Positions 53,042-62,230 of a stretch of DNA of 64,000 bases are shown piece after piece. The notes under the pieces were generated by a model. The model worked only from the letters and a program-made list of their open reading frames with translations, searched no databases and was not told where the DNA came from. Every line of letters starts with the position of its first letter. The stretch's first letter is position 1. Source of the stretch: Siminovitchia acidinfaciens (GTDB lineage: Bacteria > Bacillota > Bacilli > Bacillales > Bacillaceae_C); assembly GCF_003605385.1 (NCBI RefSeq), contig NZ_QYTV02000001.1:62001-126000 (forward strand), written 5' to 3'. Both the position numbers and the translations under genes were made by a program.

Positions 53042-53267
53042 AATCATGTTATTCGCCCAATTGAAAGAGGATATGGGAAAAAGCTCGATGGAGGTAGTTG
53101 CTGCAGGAAAAACAGTCGGTGAACTGCGCGCTTTTCTGGAAAAAGAAACATCATTGGGCAGTTTGGACGGGATCATGATAGCGGTCAACGAAGAGTTTGC
53201 CAAAGATGAGTGGATCATTGAGGAGAAAGATGAAATTGCTTTGATTCCTCCAGTCAGCGGAGGTTGA
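53034..53267 (+). CDS. moaD: Molybdopterin synthase sulfur carrier subunit
   Basis: A 77-residue ubiquitin-fold protein ending PPVSGG; the terminal Gly-Gly is adenylated and thiocarboxylated. TTG 53034 is preferred because GTG 53025 lies within the ribosome site GGAGGAAGGTGA. It overlaps moaE by 8 bases and is followed at once by its activating enzyme. Confidence 0.95.
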   Translation: MNKIMLFAQLKEDMGKSSMEVVAAGKTVGELRAFLEKETSLGSLDGIMIAVNEEFAKDEWIIEEKDEIALIPPVSGG

Positions 53268-53272
53268 TAAAG

Positions 53273-54301
53273 ATGGACTTCCAAACAGAGCGTTATTCCA
53301 GGCAGATGCTCTTTAAGGCAATCGGGCCTGAAGGGCAAAAGGAAATCGGAAAGAAGCATGCGCTTGTTGTTGGGGTGGGAGCACTTGGCACTCATACCTC
53401 CGAACTGCTGGCAAGGGCTGGAGTGAAGAAGCTGACGCTGATTGACAGGGATTATGTTGATATGAGCAATTTGCAGCGCCAACACCTTTTTACTGAAAGA
53501 GATGCCGAGAAAGCATGGCCAAAAGCTGAAGCGGCAAAAGCGAGGCTGAAGGAAATTAACAGCCAGGTGGAAGTAGCTGCGGTCGTTGCGCAGGCAGATG
53601 CCGTATTACTTGAAGCTTTAATGGAAGATGTAGACCTTTTAATTGATGGGACGGATAATTTTGAAACACGCTTTTTAATGAATGACCTGGCGCAAAAATA
53701 TAAAGTCCCATACATATTCGGCGCCTGTGTAGGGAGCTTCGGCATGGCTTTTACCATCATTCCAGGAGTGACGCCCTGCCTGCAGTGCTTGATCAAAAAG
53801 CTGCCAATGCAAGGACAAACGTGCGATACAGTTGGAATCATCGCGCCCGCGGTTCAAATGGTCACCGCCCATCAAGGAGCGGAAGCGCTCAAAATTCTTT
53901 CTGGGAATCTGGAAGCCATCAGGAAAACATATGTATCTTTCGATCTTTGGGAAAATGAATATTTATCATTGAAAGCAGGGGCGTTAAAAGACAGCGGCTG
54001 CCTGTCATGTGGAGAGAACCCGGAATATCCGTTCCTTCAAACCGACCGGGAAATGAAAGTTGCTGTTTTGTGCGGACGAAATACGGTCCAAATCAGGCCT
54101 GCCGAAAGTGGTGGGCTGCCGTTAGAACAGCTGCTCCATCAATGGCGTTCTGCGGGACTTGAAGTTGGTGGAAACCCATTTTTGATATCCGTAGCGAAGG
54201 CTGGTACTAAGGCTGTATTTTTTAAAGACGGCCGCGCTCTGATCCACGGTACGAAGGACCTCAATGAAGCGCGTAAAATCTATCATTCTCTCGTTGGCTA
54301 A
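53273..54301 (+). CDS. moeB: MoaD/ThiS adenylyltransferase (MoeB/ThiF family)
   Basis: E1-like enzyme of 342 residues: RYSRQMLF near the start, VVGVGALGTHTSELLARAGV (ATP loop), DRDYVDMSNLQRQHLF, DGTDNFETR and two zinc Cys pairs (CLQC, CLSC). It adenylates the C-terminus of MoaD; location makes MoaD its substrate, though it could also serve ThiS. A C-terminal extension of about 90 residues follows the fold. TTG 53264 overlaps moaD's stop, but ATG 53273 is more likely. Confidence 0.92.
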   Translation: MDFQTERYSRQMLFKAIGPEGQKEIGKKHALVVGVGALGTHTSELLARAGVKKLTLIDRDYVDMSNLQRQHLFTERDAEKAWPKAEAAKARLKEINSQVEVAAVVAQADAVLLEALMEDVDLLIDGTDNFETRFLMNDLAQKYKVPYIFGACVGSFGMAFTIIPGVTPCLQCLIKKLPMQGQTCDTVGIIAPAVQMVTAHQGAEALKILSGNLEAIRKTYVSFDLWENEYLSLKAGALKDSGCLSCGENPEYPFLQTDREMKVAVLCGRNTVQIRPAESGGLPLEQLLHQWRSAGLEVGGNPFLISVAKAGTKAVFFKDGRALIHGTKDLNEARKIYHSLVG

Positions 54302-54319
54302 AAGAAAGGAGAGATTGGT

Positions 54320-55102
54320 TTGGTCTCTTCTGTGACTATCGCATCAATCGCTATCTCCCTTATCGTTGCAGTCGGGGCACCGATTGCTTTGCTTATTATT
54401 TTTAAAAAGAAATTCAATATATCTCTTAAGGTATTAATATTTGGCGTATTGACCTTCATACTCTTTGCTCAGGTACTGGAAGGGCTGGTGCATGGCTATT
54501 TCCTTGTTTTTAATAAATCGACCAAGGCTTATTTCGATAATGTATGGCTGTTCATGCTGTATGGCGGCTTGATGGCAGGTATATTTGAGGAGACAGGAAG
54601 ATTTATTGTAATGAAGTTTATGCTGAAAAAATACAGGGAGTGGAAGGATGGGCTAGCTTTTGGTCTCGGACATGGAGGAATTGAAGCCATGCTCATTGTG
54701 GGAGTCACTAACGTTACGATGATTGTTCTCGCCTTTATGATTAACGGCGGGACATATGATTCTTTCGTGACGGGAGAGGCTGCTGCGGCAATGGCTCCCC
54801 TTTATGACCAATTGACTGGTCCGGCTTCAGTGATCCAGCTGTTTGGAGGAGTTGAAAGACTCGGCGCCTTAGCCATCCATCTCGGACTATCGATTCTCGT
54901 GTTGTATGGCATCAGAAAAGGGAAAAATATATATCTGCTGTATGCTATTCTTATCCATGCTGTCATGGATTTTCCGGCAGCGCTTTACCAGAAAGGAATA
55001 ATTAACATTTTTATTGTGGAAGCTTACCTTCTCATTCTTGCTATCGGGTTTATCATATGGATTGTTAAATCAAGAGCCATGTTTTACGATGAGAAAGCAT
55101 GA
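54320..55102 (+). CDS. yhfC: YhfC-family intramembrane metalloprotease-like protein
   Basis: A 260-residue membrane protein with seven or eight helices. EETGRFIVMK, FGLGHGGIEAMLI and HAVMDFPAAL supply the Glu, His and Asp residues expected for the PrsW/CAAX-protease-like (DUF2324) family. Substrates unknown. TTG start after GAAAGGAGAG, 18 bases after moeB; it may be read through from the molybdenum-cofactor operon but has no evident link to it. Confidence 0.88.
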   Translation: MVSSVTIASIAISLIVAVGAPIALLIIFKKKFNISLKVLIFGVLTFILFAQVLEGLVHGYFLVFNKSTKAYFDNVWLFMLYGGLMAGIFEETGRFIVMKFMLKKYREWKDGLAFGLGHGGIEAMLIVGVTNVTMIVLAFMINGGTYDSFVTGEAAAAMAPLYDQLTGPASVIQLFGGVERLGALAIHLGLSILVLYGIRKGKNIYLLYAILIHAVMDFPAALYQKGIINIFIVEAYLLILAIGFIIWIVKSRAMFYDEKA

Positions 55103-55105
55103 AAT

Positions 55106-55126
55106 TCCCCCGCGAGTTGCGGGGGA
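55106..55126 (+). terminator. Hairpin after yhfC
   Basis: A strong 8-bp GC stem (TCCCCCGC with GCGGGGGA, GAGTT loop) four bases after the stop. There is no T tract, so it may stabilise the transcript end rather than terminate alone. Confidence 0.5.
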
Positions 55127-55181
55127 TCGCTAAAAAAAGAGGACAAAAGATAATATTCGGGTTTAAAATAATCTTGCTTTG

Positions 55182-55566
55182 GCTAGCTTCAGCGCCCAGC
55201 GACTAGCAAACTTCGCACTCCTTTCCTCGAAAAAGCTTCGCTTTTTCTGCGTGGATGTTTATTCGAGGAAGTTGATTCAGTGCACTACGATAAGTCAACA
55301 TCGGCTCCGACGGACAGGACGTCCTAGTGCCACCGAAGCCACAGGATGTGGCGGTCTGAGGCGGCCGAGTCGCCGTGTTTCCTTTATCTCATTGCGGATT
55401 GCTCCAGTGTCCAGCTTCAGACGGCAGGGGCTCGAGGTCGCTTCGGTCAATCCAATGAAGTCAAAGAACGACTTCACTGGATTGCCCTCCAGCGCTTGTC
55501 GCCCCTAAGCGGCCGTCTTCCACATTTCAGTTTGTACGTCGCTAAACGGGCGCTTCCGCTTTTCTA
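55182..55566 (-). repeat. Composite dispersed element with a second copy nested inside
   Basis: Outer element, minus orientation: it starts beside the yflT stop with TAGAAAAGCGGAAGCGCCCG and GTTTAGCGACGTACAAAC, and ends at 55182 with AGTCGCTGGGCGCTGAAGCT. Inside, about 55408-55527 is a full second element of the yojF type: GTGTCCAGCTTCAGACGGCA ... GTCGCCCCTAAGCGGCCGTC. The outer part also carries the CCGACGGACAGGACGTCCTA module at 55306. The whole 460-base gap after yhfC is non-coding. Confidence 0.87.
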
Positions 55567-55890
55567 TTAGTGCTTCGTTGCAACGAGAACAAGCTCTCCG
55601 CCATCCAGCACTTTTTCGTATTTCGATGCTTCCTCATGGCTTAGTCCAACTGCCTCAAATTCGGAGCGAAGCTCGTCTCCTCTTTTATTAAATATATTTT
55701 TTACAGAGTCTATTAATCCTTGCTCTCCAATCCCGACTTCTCCAGTGTCCAACGCGTCGGTCAAGTCTTTCGAACGCTCCTCGCCATGTGCAAACAAATA
55801 GATATTTTCCCTATCATAGCCCTGTGCTGTTAATTCATTAATCATATCTTTGGCTTGAAGGCCGTTTTCGCATACTTTAATTGTATTCAT
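55567..55890 (-). CDS. General stress protein 17M (YflT domain)
   Basis: A 107-residue cytoplasmic protein of the YflT/GSP17M family: KDMINELTAQGYDRENIYLF, then a helical acidic half and GGELVLVATKH at the end. In B. subtilis relatives belong to the SigB general stress regulon; I did not find a convincing SigB promoter here. ATG after AAAGGAGG. The stop is followed within three bases by the dispersed element. Confidence 0.88.
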   Translation of the reverse strand: MNTIKVCENGLQAKDMINELTAQGYDRENIYLFAHGEERSKDLTDALDTGEVGIGEQGLIDSVKNIFNKRGDELRSEFEAVGLSHEEASKYEKVLDGGELVLVATKH

Positions 55891-56056
55891 TGAAAAAGTC
55901 CTCCTTTAAATTCTGTTAGTGCACACCAGTCAGATGCGCTAGTGTATGTATATCCTGTCCATTAATAAATAAACATGCCAGAAGTTTCATTGCCACAAGT
56001 TCGTGAAATATCAGGAGTAATAGGCGTGTTATAATGCGGATGAAGGAGAGATGAAT

Positions 56057-56737
56057 GTGTCAAAAAAGATATTGGAGAATGATTGGGCTCCCCTTTTGGA
56101 GGAAGAGTTTCAAAAAGCATATTATTTAAGATTACAGGAGTTTTTTAAAAAAGAGTATGCCGAAAAAACGGTCTACCCTCCGCTACATGATATTTTCAAT
56201 GCGTTAAAATTCACTTCATATCAAAATGTCAAAGTTGTACTGCTTGGTCAGGATCCATACCACGGTCCGGGACAGGCGCATGGTCTCAGCTTTTCGGTCA
56301 AGCCCGGTGTGAAAACGCCGCCTTCACTAAAAAATATCTTCAAAGAATTACAGGATGATTTGGGGTGCAGCATTCCGAATAACGGCTGCCTTGTGAAATG
56401 GGCAAAAGAAGGAGTGCTCCTTTTGAATACTGTTTTAACAGTAAGAGCCGGTGAAGCACATTCACACAGAGGAAAAGGGTGGGAAATATTCACCGACAGA
56501 GTCATCTCTTTGATCAACGAGCGGGAAGCGCCTGTCATTTTTATTTTATGGGGAAAACCTGCCCAAGAAAAGATTCATTTAATAGATACAACAAAACATA
56601 CAATTATCAAATCGCCACACCCAAGTCCCTTTTCGGCGCATAAAGGTTTTTTCGGCAGCCGTCCATTTTCAAAAGCAAATGAACGTCTTCTGGAACTGGG
56701 TGAGAAGCCGATTGAATGGCAGATTCCAGATCTTTAA
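56057..56737 (+). CDS. ung: Uracil-DNA glycosylase
   Basis: Family 1 UDG of 226 residues that removes uracil from DNA. Catalytic Asp lies in [20 protein letters not shown], the [16 protein letters not shown] stretch binds the base, and [14 protein letters not shown] carries the catalytic His and minor-groove loop. ATG 56051 is only two bases from GAAGGAG; GTG 56057 (MSKKILEND) is better spaced. It opens the segment syntenic with the B. subtilis ywd region. Confidence 0.97.
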   Translation: MSKKILENDWAPLLEEEFQKAYYLRLQEFFKKEYAEKTVYPPLHDIFNALKFTSYQNVKVVLLGQDPYHGPGQAHGLSFSVKPGVKTPPSLKNIFKELQDDLGCSIPNNGCLVKWAKEGVLLLNTVLTVRAGEAHSHRGKGWEIFTDRVISLINEREAPVIFILWGKPAQEKIHLIDTTKHTIIKSPHPSPFSAHKGFFGSRPFSKANERLLELGEKPIEWQIPDL

Positions 56738-56788
56738 ATTGCATTTGTTGGCTCTCTCGCAACAAAATCCATGTTTTAAGCTAGCAAG

Positions 56789-56830
56789 CATTATTTAAAG
56801 AGGGAATGGATATTCCCTCTTTAAATAATG
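56789..56830. terminator. Bidirectional terminator ung / ZIP transporter
   Basis: A perfect 18-bp stem, CATTATTTAAAGAGGGAA with its complement, and a 6-base loop; the right arm includes the stop codon of the convergent transporter gene. Confidence 0.85.
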
Positions 56831-57636
56831 AGAACGAGACTTACCGCCATGACAGCCATACCTGCCATCATGCCATAAATCGATAAATGTGCCTCGTCGT
56901 ATTTTTGAGCTGCTGGCAATAGCTCATCGAGCGAAATGAACACCATAATTCCTGCTACAGCGGCAAAAACGATGCCAAAAACAATCCCATTCAAAAAAGG
57001 CATTAAAATGAGGAAGGCGGCAAGCGCGCCAATCGGTTCGGACAATCCGGAAAAAAATGATAATTTAAATGCTTGTTTCCGATTCCCTGTTGCGTAGAAA
57101 ATCGGAATCGCTACCGCAATCCCTTCTGGAATATTATGAATGGCAACAGCGATTGCAATGGCGACACCGAGCGCCGGATCTTGCAGGGCGGACGTAAACG
57201 TTGCAATCCCTTCTGGAAAATTATGAATGGCGATGGCAAGCGCTGTAAACATCCCCATTTTCCGTAATTTTTGAAATTCTTCACTTGAAGGGCCAGCATC
57301 GACGTCTTCTACACTTTTCACTTCATGGGGATTGCCGATGGCCGGAATGGCATGGTCGATTAATGCAATGAGCAGCATACCGCCAAAGAAACCACAAATT
57401 GTCGCCCAATACCCATTTGTCATACCAATTTCCGAAACGAGCGCATCTTTTGCTTTCACAAAGATTTCAACGAGCGAAACATAGATCATCACTCCGGCTG
57501 AAAATCCAAGCGCAATCGATAAAAATTTTGTATTCGTTCGCTTGGTAAAGAAAGCCAGCAAACTCCCAATCCCTGTGGAGAGCCCTGCAAAGAGTGTAAG
57601 AGCAAATGCGAATAAAATATTTTCGTCCATTAGCAC
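56821..57636 (-). CDS. ZIP-family metal transporter (ZupT-like)
   Basis: An eight-helix importer of zinc or related divalent metals, 271 residues. The paired binding-site motifs HNFPEGIATF (helix 4) and HNIPEGIAVAIPI (helix 5) are intact; the cytosolic loop between helices 3 and 4 is acidic. ATG, with a modest ribosome site. In this synteny block it occupies a place where B. subtilis has other ywd genes. Confidence 0.93.
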   Translation of the reverse strand: MLMDENILFAFALTLFAGLSTGIGSLLAFFTKRTNTKFLSIALGFSAGVMIYVSLVEIFVKAKDALVSEIGMTNGYWATICGFFGGMLLIALIDHAIPAIGNPHEVKSVEDVDAGPSSEEFQKLRKMGMFTALAIAIHNFPEGIATFTSALQDPALGVAIAIAVAIHNIPEGIAVAIPIFYATGNRKQAFKLSFFSGLSEPIGALAAFLILMPFLNGIVFGIVFAAVAGIMVFISLDELLPAAQKYDEAHLSIYGMMAGMAVMAVSLVLII

Positions 57637-57842
57637 AACTTCTTTCCATCTATTTTAGTGCCATTGTATGCCAGCTACTGAAGATGGGCAACGAAAAAAC
57701 CCACGACTATTTTAAAAAAAGCCAATCCTAAAATAAATGTTATAATAAGCAGTGAAACAGGATTGGTTTGTACCCTATCACAAACTTGTCGGAATAACTA
57801 CGACGCACTAAGAAGATGTATAGAAAGGCTGGAGCGGATGTC

Positions 57843-58115
57843 ATGCAAATTACCTATCAAGCATTGATCAAAAAAATGGAATCCGAACTGAAAAAGGCTA
57901 AAGAGGCTCAGGATCACGAAAGCATGCGTGGCCATTTATTTGCAGTCAAAGCGCTTGCAGAATTAACATTAGATACAGGGGAAGAAGTGCGAAAGGAAAA
58001 GCCGGGATTGGTCAAAATCAATGAAAACATTGATTGGCCTTCAAAAGAACCATCTTCTCCGACTGAAAAGCTTCAAGAAGTCCATAATGACGATGATTCA
58101 ATTTTTGATTTTTAA
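57843..58115 (+). CDS. ywdI: YwdI-family protein
   Basis: A 90-residue soluble protein: helical N-terminus (ALIKKMESELKKAKEAQDHE, MRGHLFAVKALAELTL) and an acidic tail ending DDDSIFDF. Unknown function; recognised from position and composition as the ywdI gene between ung and ywdK. ATG 57843 has GGAG twelve bases upstream; an earlier in-frame ATG at 57816 is less likely. Confidence 0.8.
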   Translation: MQITYQALIKKMESELKKAKEAQDHESMRGHLFAVKALAELTLDTGEEVRKEKPGLVKINENIDWPSKEPSSPTEKLQEVHNDDDSIFDF

Positions 58116-58245
58116 GAACAAAAGCGCAAGCGCGAGGTCGAGGCATTTTTGAGGTGGCCACGCTTATTGGCTAACAGACTTAGGAAAAGACGAGCTTTTC
58201 CTTCGCGCGATGTAACGCGCCGAAGCATGATGCGATAATTAATTC
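58116..58245 (+). repeat. Dispersed stop-adjacent element (ywdI copy, partial)
   Basis: Immediately after the ywdI TAA: GAACAAAAGCGCAAGCGCGAG, then a degenerate interior with GCGCGATGTAACGCGCCGAA. The left end matches the HAD copy (GAACAATAGCGCAAGCGCC), but the GGCGCTGGAGC end is missing, so it appears truncated. Confidence 0.75.
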
Positions 58246-58302
58246 ATTAACAACTTATGCATTTACTAATTTAAAAACAACAAGAATAAGAGGGGTGTTT
58301 AG

Positions 58303-58674
58303 ATGAAGATTTTTATCATCATTGGAGCAATAAATGCTTTTCTTGCAGTGGGACTGGGAGCGTTTGGTGCTCACGGTTTGGAAGGAAAGGTTGAACCAAA
58401 ATATCTGGCGACATGGGAGACAGGGGTTAAATATCAAATGTACCATGCTCTCGGATTAATCGCCATCGGGATTATCTCTGGAAATGTATCCGCCGGTTCT
58501 TTGCTGAACTGGTCTGGGTGGCTCATGCTTGTTGGAATTATCCTGTTTTCAGGCAGCCTCTATGTGCTGACATTGTCCGGAATCAAAGTGTTGGGAGCTG
58601 TCACGCCGTTTGGCGGAGTCGCTTTTCTTATAGCTTGGGTACTGCTGATTGTGTTTGCAGCAAAACATTTATAA
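58303..58674 (+). CDS. ywdK: YwdK (DUF423) membrane protein
   Basis: A 123-residue, four-helix DUF423 protein: [33 protein letters not shown] and [16 protein letters not shown] are family signatures. Role unknown. ATG after AGAGGGGTG. Own terminator follows. Position matches B. subtilis ywdK. Confidence 0.94.
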   Translation: MKIFIIIGAINAFLAVGLGAFGAHGLEGKVEPKYLATWETGVKYQMYHALGLIAIGIISGNVSAGSLLNWSGWLMLVGIILFSGSLYVLTLSGIKVLGAVTPFGGVAFLIAWVLLIVFAAKHL

Positions 58675-58680
58675 ATGGAA

Positions 58681-58713
58681 AAAAACTCATCCGAACTGGA
58701 ATGAGTTTTTTTT
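58681..58713 (+). terminator. Intrinsic terminator after ywdK
   Basis: AAAAACTCAT pairs with ATGAGTTTTT around CCGAACTGGA (which adds CC-GG pairs), ending in T8. Confidence 0.85.
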
Positions 58714-58869
58714 AGATTTTCGGCACTGGGGCAGGCGGCCTCTGGTTTGTAAAGTGTTGTTTATTGTGGAATATGCCTGACAATCGTGCGAAAAGTGAAA
58801 CTACTGTGCTAAATGGTCATTAGTTTTGCGAAAGTTTTTTCCGCAGGTAATGGCTGCCTACCAATTTCT

Positions 58870-59319
58870 CTAACGAGGTGCATACCTCGCAACGGCACCT
58901 GGAAAGTGATACTCATAATCTATCGGTTCACTGAATATAACATAATCCACATATACCATTGGAATCAAATATCTATCTCCTGTTTGTGGATCACTTAAAA
59001 TTAGATGATCACGTCCTGCCGCTTCTATTACCCCTTTAAATATCTTTGCGTTCCATTCCTTGTTATTTTCGAATGTTGTGAAAACCTCAACTAGCTTTCC
59101 TTTATTCAGCCGTAAAATGTTTTCAATATATGACTCTTCAATCGGCAGCATGCCGGGTACATTTATTCCGCCTTTTGCCCCAGCTACGCCTGCAGGCGGC
59201 ATCATAGGTGGAGCTGTGTATGGCGGCTGCATACCATAATAAGGGGGTTGCTGTCCGTATGGCATTTGAGCTTGTGGAAAGTATCCAGGTGGTTGTTGCC
59301 GGTAATTTGTGTTAGCCAA
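58870..59319 (-). CDS. gerQ: Spore coat/germination protein GerQ
   Basis: A 149-residue coat protein needed for localising the cortex lytic enzyme CwlJ. The C-terminal domain (GMLPIEESYIENILRLNKGK to VDYVIFSEPIDYEYHFPG) is well conserved; the N-terminal 45 residues are rich in Gln, Pro, Tyr. In B. subtilis, lysines at positions 2, 4 and 5 are cross-linked by transglutaminase; here the N-terminus (MANTNYRQQPPGYF) has none, and the first Lys is residue 49. It implies a spore former. Confidence 0.93.
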   Translation of the reverse strand: MANTNYRQQPPGYFPQAQMPYGQQPPYYGMQPPYTAPPMMPPAGVAGAKGGINVPGMLPIEESYIENILRLNKGKLVEVFTTFENNKEWNAKIFKGVIEAAGRDHLILSDPQTGDRYLIPMVYVDYVIFSEPIDYEYHFPGAVARYAPR

Positions 59320-59424
59320 AGCACTTCCTCCTTCGCAGATCTAATTACTGGACCAAAATAGGTTCACTCTACTTTTCATGTCTATGCAGAAGGAGAGTGG
59401 TCCATGCCTGGAGAAAGCCGATAA

Positions 59425-59453
59425 AGAAAAAATCCTCCCTATAGGGGAGGATT
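59425..59453 (-). terminator. Terminator of hemQ
   Basis: On the minus strand AATCCTCCCC pairs with GGGAGGATT around TATA, followed by TTTTTTC. Confidence 0.85.
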
Positions 59454-59462
59454 CATCAAACA

Positions 59463-60215
59463 TTATTTTACATGTAAAAATCTATCAATACCGCTGTCTT
59501 CTAATAGGTGGCCTACGAAAAATTCACCGAACTCGCCGTAACGGGCACTAACTTCGTCGAAACGCATTTCGTAGACAAGCTTTTTAAATTGGAGAACGTC
59601 GTCAGCAAAAAGGGTAACGCCCCATTCGTAATCATCGAAGCCGACAGAACCGGTGATCAACTGTCTTACTTTGCCAGCGTATTGCCGCCCAATCATTCCA
59701 TGGCTGTACATGAGATCCTTTCGCTCGTCCATTGAAAGCATATACCAGTTATCATTGCCTTCACGGCGTTTATCCATCGGATAAAAGCAAACATAATCTG
59801 TTTTTGGAAGAATCGGGTACAGACGTGAACGGACATACGGGTTTTCGTACGGATCTTCATCGGACTCACCCGCAAGGTAATTACTTAACTCAACAACTGA
59901 AACATACGAATAGGCCGGGAGAGTGTAATCAGCAATTGTTAGTTTGTTGAATTCATTTTCCAGCTCATTGAGCTCGGCCATTGTCGGACGTAGAGTCAAC
60001 AGCATAAAGTCAGCCTTTTGGCCGACAACTGTGTAAAGAGCATGGCTTCCTTCTTTTCGCTCCTGTGTATCATCAAGTTTTGCAAGATACTGTTTGAATT
60101 CGTGAATAGCAGCCTGCTGTTCATCAGTCGACAACAGTTTCCATGCCGTCCAGTTTATTGTCCGAAAATCATGAAGTGCATACCAACCATCCAGTGTTTG
60201 TGCTGGTTCACTCAC
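59463..60215 (-). CDS. hemQ: Coproheme decarboxylase HemQ
   Basis: Last enzyme of the coproporphyrin-dependent haem pathway, 250 residues, chlorite-dismutase fold. [18 protein letters not shown] holds the active Tyr, [13 protein letters not shown] the proximal His, and [14 protein letters not shown] is highly conserved. GTG 60215 (MSEPAQTL) lies eight bases after AGGAG and replaces the longer frame beginning at 60224. Same place as ywfI in B. subtilis. Confidence 0.97.
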   Translation of the reverse strand: MSEPAQTLDGWYALHDFRTINWTAWKLLSTDEQQAAIHEFKQYLAKLDDTQERKEGSHALYTVVGQKADFMLLTLRPTMAELNELENEFNKLTIADYTLPAYSYVSVVELSNYLAGESDEDPYENPYVRSRLYPILPKTDYVCFYPMDKRREGNDNWYMLSMDERKDLMYSHGMIGRQYAGKVRQLITGSVGFDDYEWGVTLFADDVLQFKKLVYEMRFDEVSARYGEFGEFFVGHLLEDSGIDRFLHVK

Positions 60216-60390
60216 AACAATCACTCCTATACAATATCATTCTTTTAATACTATAGCACAGTTTGTCCCTATACAGCTTTTTCAACACAATTGTTAAAAA
60301 ATATGACACGAAAGGTAAAGATTAGGCTAAGACCCTAAAATATGAGATAATTGCAATAATATGAATTGAAGCTGACATGGAGGTGGTCGT

Positions 60391-61371
60391 ATGGATAATT
60401 TGTTTATTGAGCTAAAAACCAAAATCTCAGGTTGGGACCGCAAAATTGTCTTCCCGGAGGCAGTTGATTCACGTATACTTGCTGCCGCGGGACGATTGGC
60501 AGATGAGGACGTACTGACACCCGTTTTAATTGGAAACATGGAAGCTGTCGAGGATCGAGCCCGTGACTTAAAGGTATCCTTGGACAAAATGGAAATATAC
60601 GATCCTGAAAAATATATCGGGATGGACGAAATGATTGATGCTTTTGTAGAGCGGAGAAAAGGAAAAGTGACTGAAGGAGATGCGGCTGATATTCTATTGG
60701 ATGCCAATTATTTTGGGACCATGCTCGTATATCTTGATAAGGCGCATGGACTTGTAAGTGGAGCGGCTCATTCAACTGCCGACACAGTCCGGCCGGCACT
60801 ACAAATAATAAAAACCAAAGAAGGTGTCAAAAAGACATCGGGTGCATTCCTGATGGTAAAAGGTGAAGAGAAGTATGTTTTTGCCGATTGTGCGATTAAT
60901 ATTGCGCCGGACAGCCAGGAATTAGCTGAAATAGCCATTGAAAGTGCAAAGACCGCCCGGATGTTTGATATCGAGCCGAGGGTGGCCATGCTGAGTTTTT
61001 CCACGAAAGGATCTGCTGTGTCTGATGAAACAAAAAAGGTTTCGGATGCTGTGGAAATAGCGAGGGAATTCGACCCTGAACTGGTTCTAGATGGCGAATT
61101 TCAGTTCGACGCCGCTTTTGTCCCAGCGGTGGCCCAAAAGAAAGCGCCAGATTCGGATATACAGGGAGACGCGAATGTTTTTATCTTTCCGAGCCTGGAA
61201 GCGGGGAATATCGGCTATAAAATTGCTCAGCGTTTAGGCAATTTTAAAGCTGTTGGTCCAATCCTGCAAGGGTTGAATTCACCGGTAAACGATCTTTCCC
61301 GGGGATGCAGCGAAGATGATGTCTATAATCTTTCGCTTATTACAGCGATGCAATCTTTAAACGTGAAATAA
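60391..61371 (+). CDS. pta: Phosphate acetyltransferase
   Basis: Interconverts acetyl-CoA and acetyl phosphate in overflow metabolism; 326 residues, single-domain class. VSGAAHSTADTVRPALQIIK, FADCAINIAPDSQELAEIAI, MLSFSTKGSA and FPSLEAGNIGYKIAQRLG are signature segments. ATG after ATGGAGGTGG. No clear CcpA cre site was found in the 165 bases upstream. The lipL gene follows after 22 bases. Confidence 0.97.
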   Translation: MDNLFIELKTKISGWDRKIVFPEAVDSRILAAAGRLADEDVLTPVLIGNMEAVEDRARDLKVSLDKMEIYDPEKYIGMDEMIDAFVERRKGKVTEGDAADILLDANYFGTMLVYLDKAHGLVSGAAHSTADTVRPALQIIKTKEGVKKTSGAFLMVKGEEKYVFADCAINIAPDSQELAEIAIESAKTARMFDIEPRVAMLSFSTKGSAVSDETKKVSDAVEIAREFDPELVLDGEFQFDAAFVPAVAQKKAPDSDIQGDANVFIFPSLEAGNIGYKIAQRLGNFKAVGPILQGLNSPVNDLSRGCSEDDVYNLSLITAMQSLNVK

Positions 61372-61393
61372 TTTAGAAAAAGAGGATCAGCCA

Positions 61394-62230
61394 ATGGACG
61401 AAAATAAATCACTATTACATCAGGAAAAATGGCGGATCATTGATCAGTCAAATCCTAGTCCGCAATTTCATGCACTTCAATCCTTTGCGATTGATGATAC
61501 ACTCTGTCAGTCGGTCGGAAGTGGCAGTTCCCCAGCCGTCGCAAGAACATGGGTTCATTTGCGGACAGCGGTTTTGGGCATCCAGGATACTAAACTGCCT
61601 GCGCTTCAGGAGGGGCTCGAACTTTTAGAAGAAAATAATGTGGACTGGATTGTCCGGAACTCGGGCGGTCTTGCGGTGCTGCTCGATGAAGGAGTGCTCA
61701 ATATATCCTTGATTTTTCCCGATACGGAAAAGGGGATCGACATCAATCGGGGCTATGATACGATGTGGGAGCTTGTCCGGCTTATGTTTAAAGATCTCGA
61801 CTGTGAAATAGAAGCGCGTGAAATTGTCGGGTCTTACTGTCCTGGAAGCTATGACCTGAGCATTGACGGGAGAAAGTTTGCGGGAATATCCCAGCGCCGT
61901 ATACGCAAAGGCGTGGCTGTTCAAGTGTATCTCTGTGTAAATGGAAGTGGAGAGAAGCGTGCGGAGTTGGTCCGGAAATTTTACGAGCGTGCAAGATTTT
62001 CCGAGTCCCAGAGGGTTATCTTCCCAGAAGTCCGCCCTGAGGTGATGGCTTCTCTTTCCGAACTGCTGGGTGTGGAATTAACGATCCAGGATGTTATGCT
62101 CCGCTTTTTAAAAGTGTTGAAAAGTGTGAGCAGCGAAATATATACAAGCCAGCTGCAGGGAAAAGAACTTGATCTATATCCGGCACATTATGAACGAATG
62201 GTTGAAAGGAATAAAAGGGTTTTTGCATAA
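61394..62230 (+). CDS. lipL: Octanoyl-[GcvH]:protein N-octanoyltransferase LipL
   Basis: Amidotransferase of 278 residues that moves octanoyl groups from GcvH to E2 subunits in lipoate assembly. Catalytic Cys149 is in GSYCPGSYDLSI; RNSGGLAVLLDEGVLNISL is the lipoyl-binding loop. The order pta-lipL equals pta-ywfL of B. subtilis, and the two probably share a transcript. ATG behind AGAGGATCAGCC. A dispersed element starts one base after the stop. Confidence 0.95.
   Translation: MDENKSLLHQEKWRIIDQSNPSPQFHALQSFAIDDTLCQSVGSGSSPAVARTWVHLRTAVLGIQDTKLPALQEGLELLEENNVDWIVRNSGGLAVLLDEGVLNISLIFPDTEKGIDINRGYDTMWELVRLMFKDLDCEIEAREIVGSYCPGSYDLSIDGRKFAGISQRRIRKGVAVQVYLCVNGSGEKRAELVRKFYERARFSESQRVIFPEVRPEVMASLSELLGVELTIQDVMLRFLKVLKSVSSEIYTSQLQGKELDLYPAHYERMVERNKRVFA

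Noticed and set aside
60225-60390. CcpA cre site before pta
   Set aside because: No segment matches TGWNANCGNTNWCA well enough to report.
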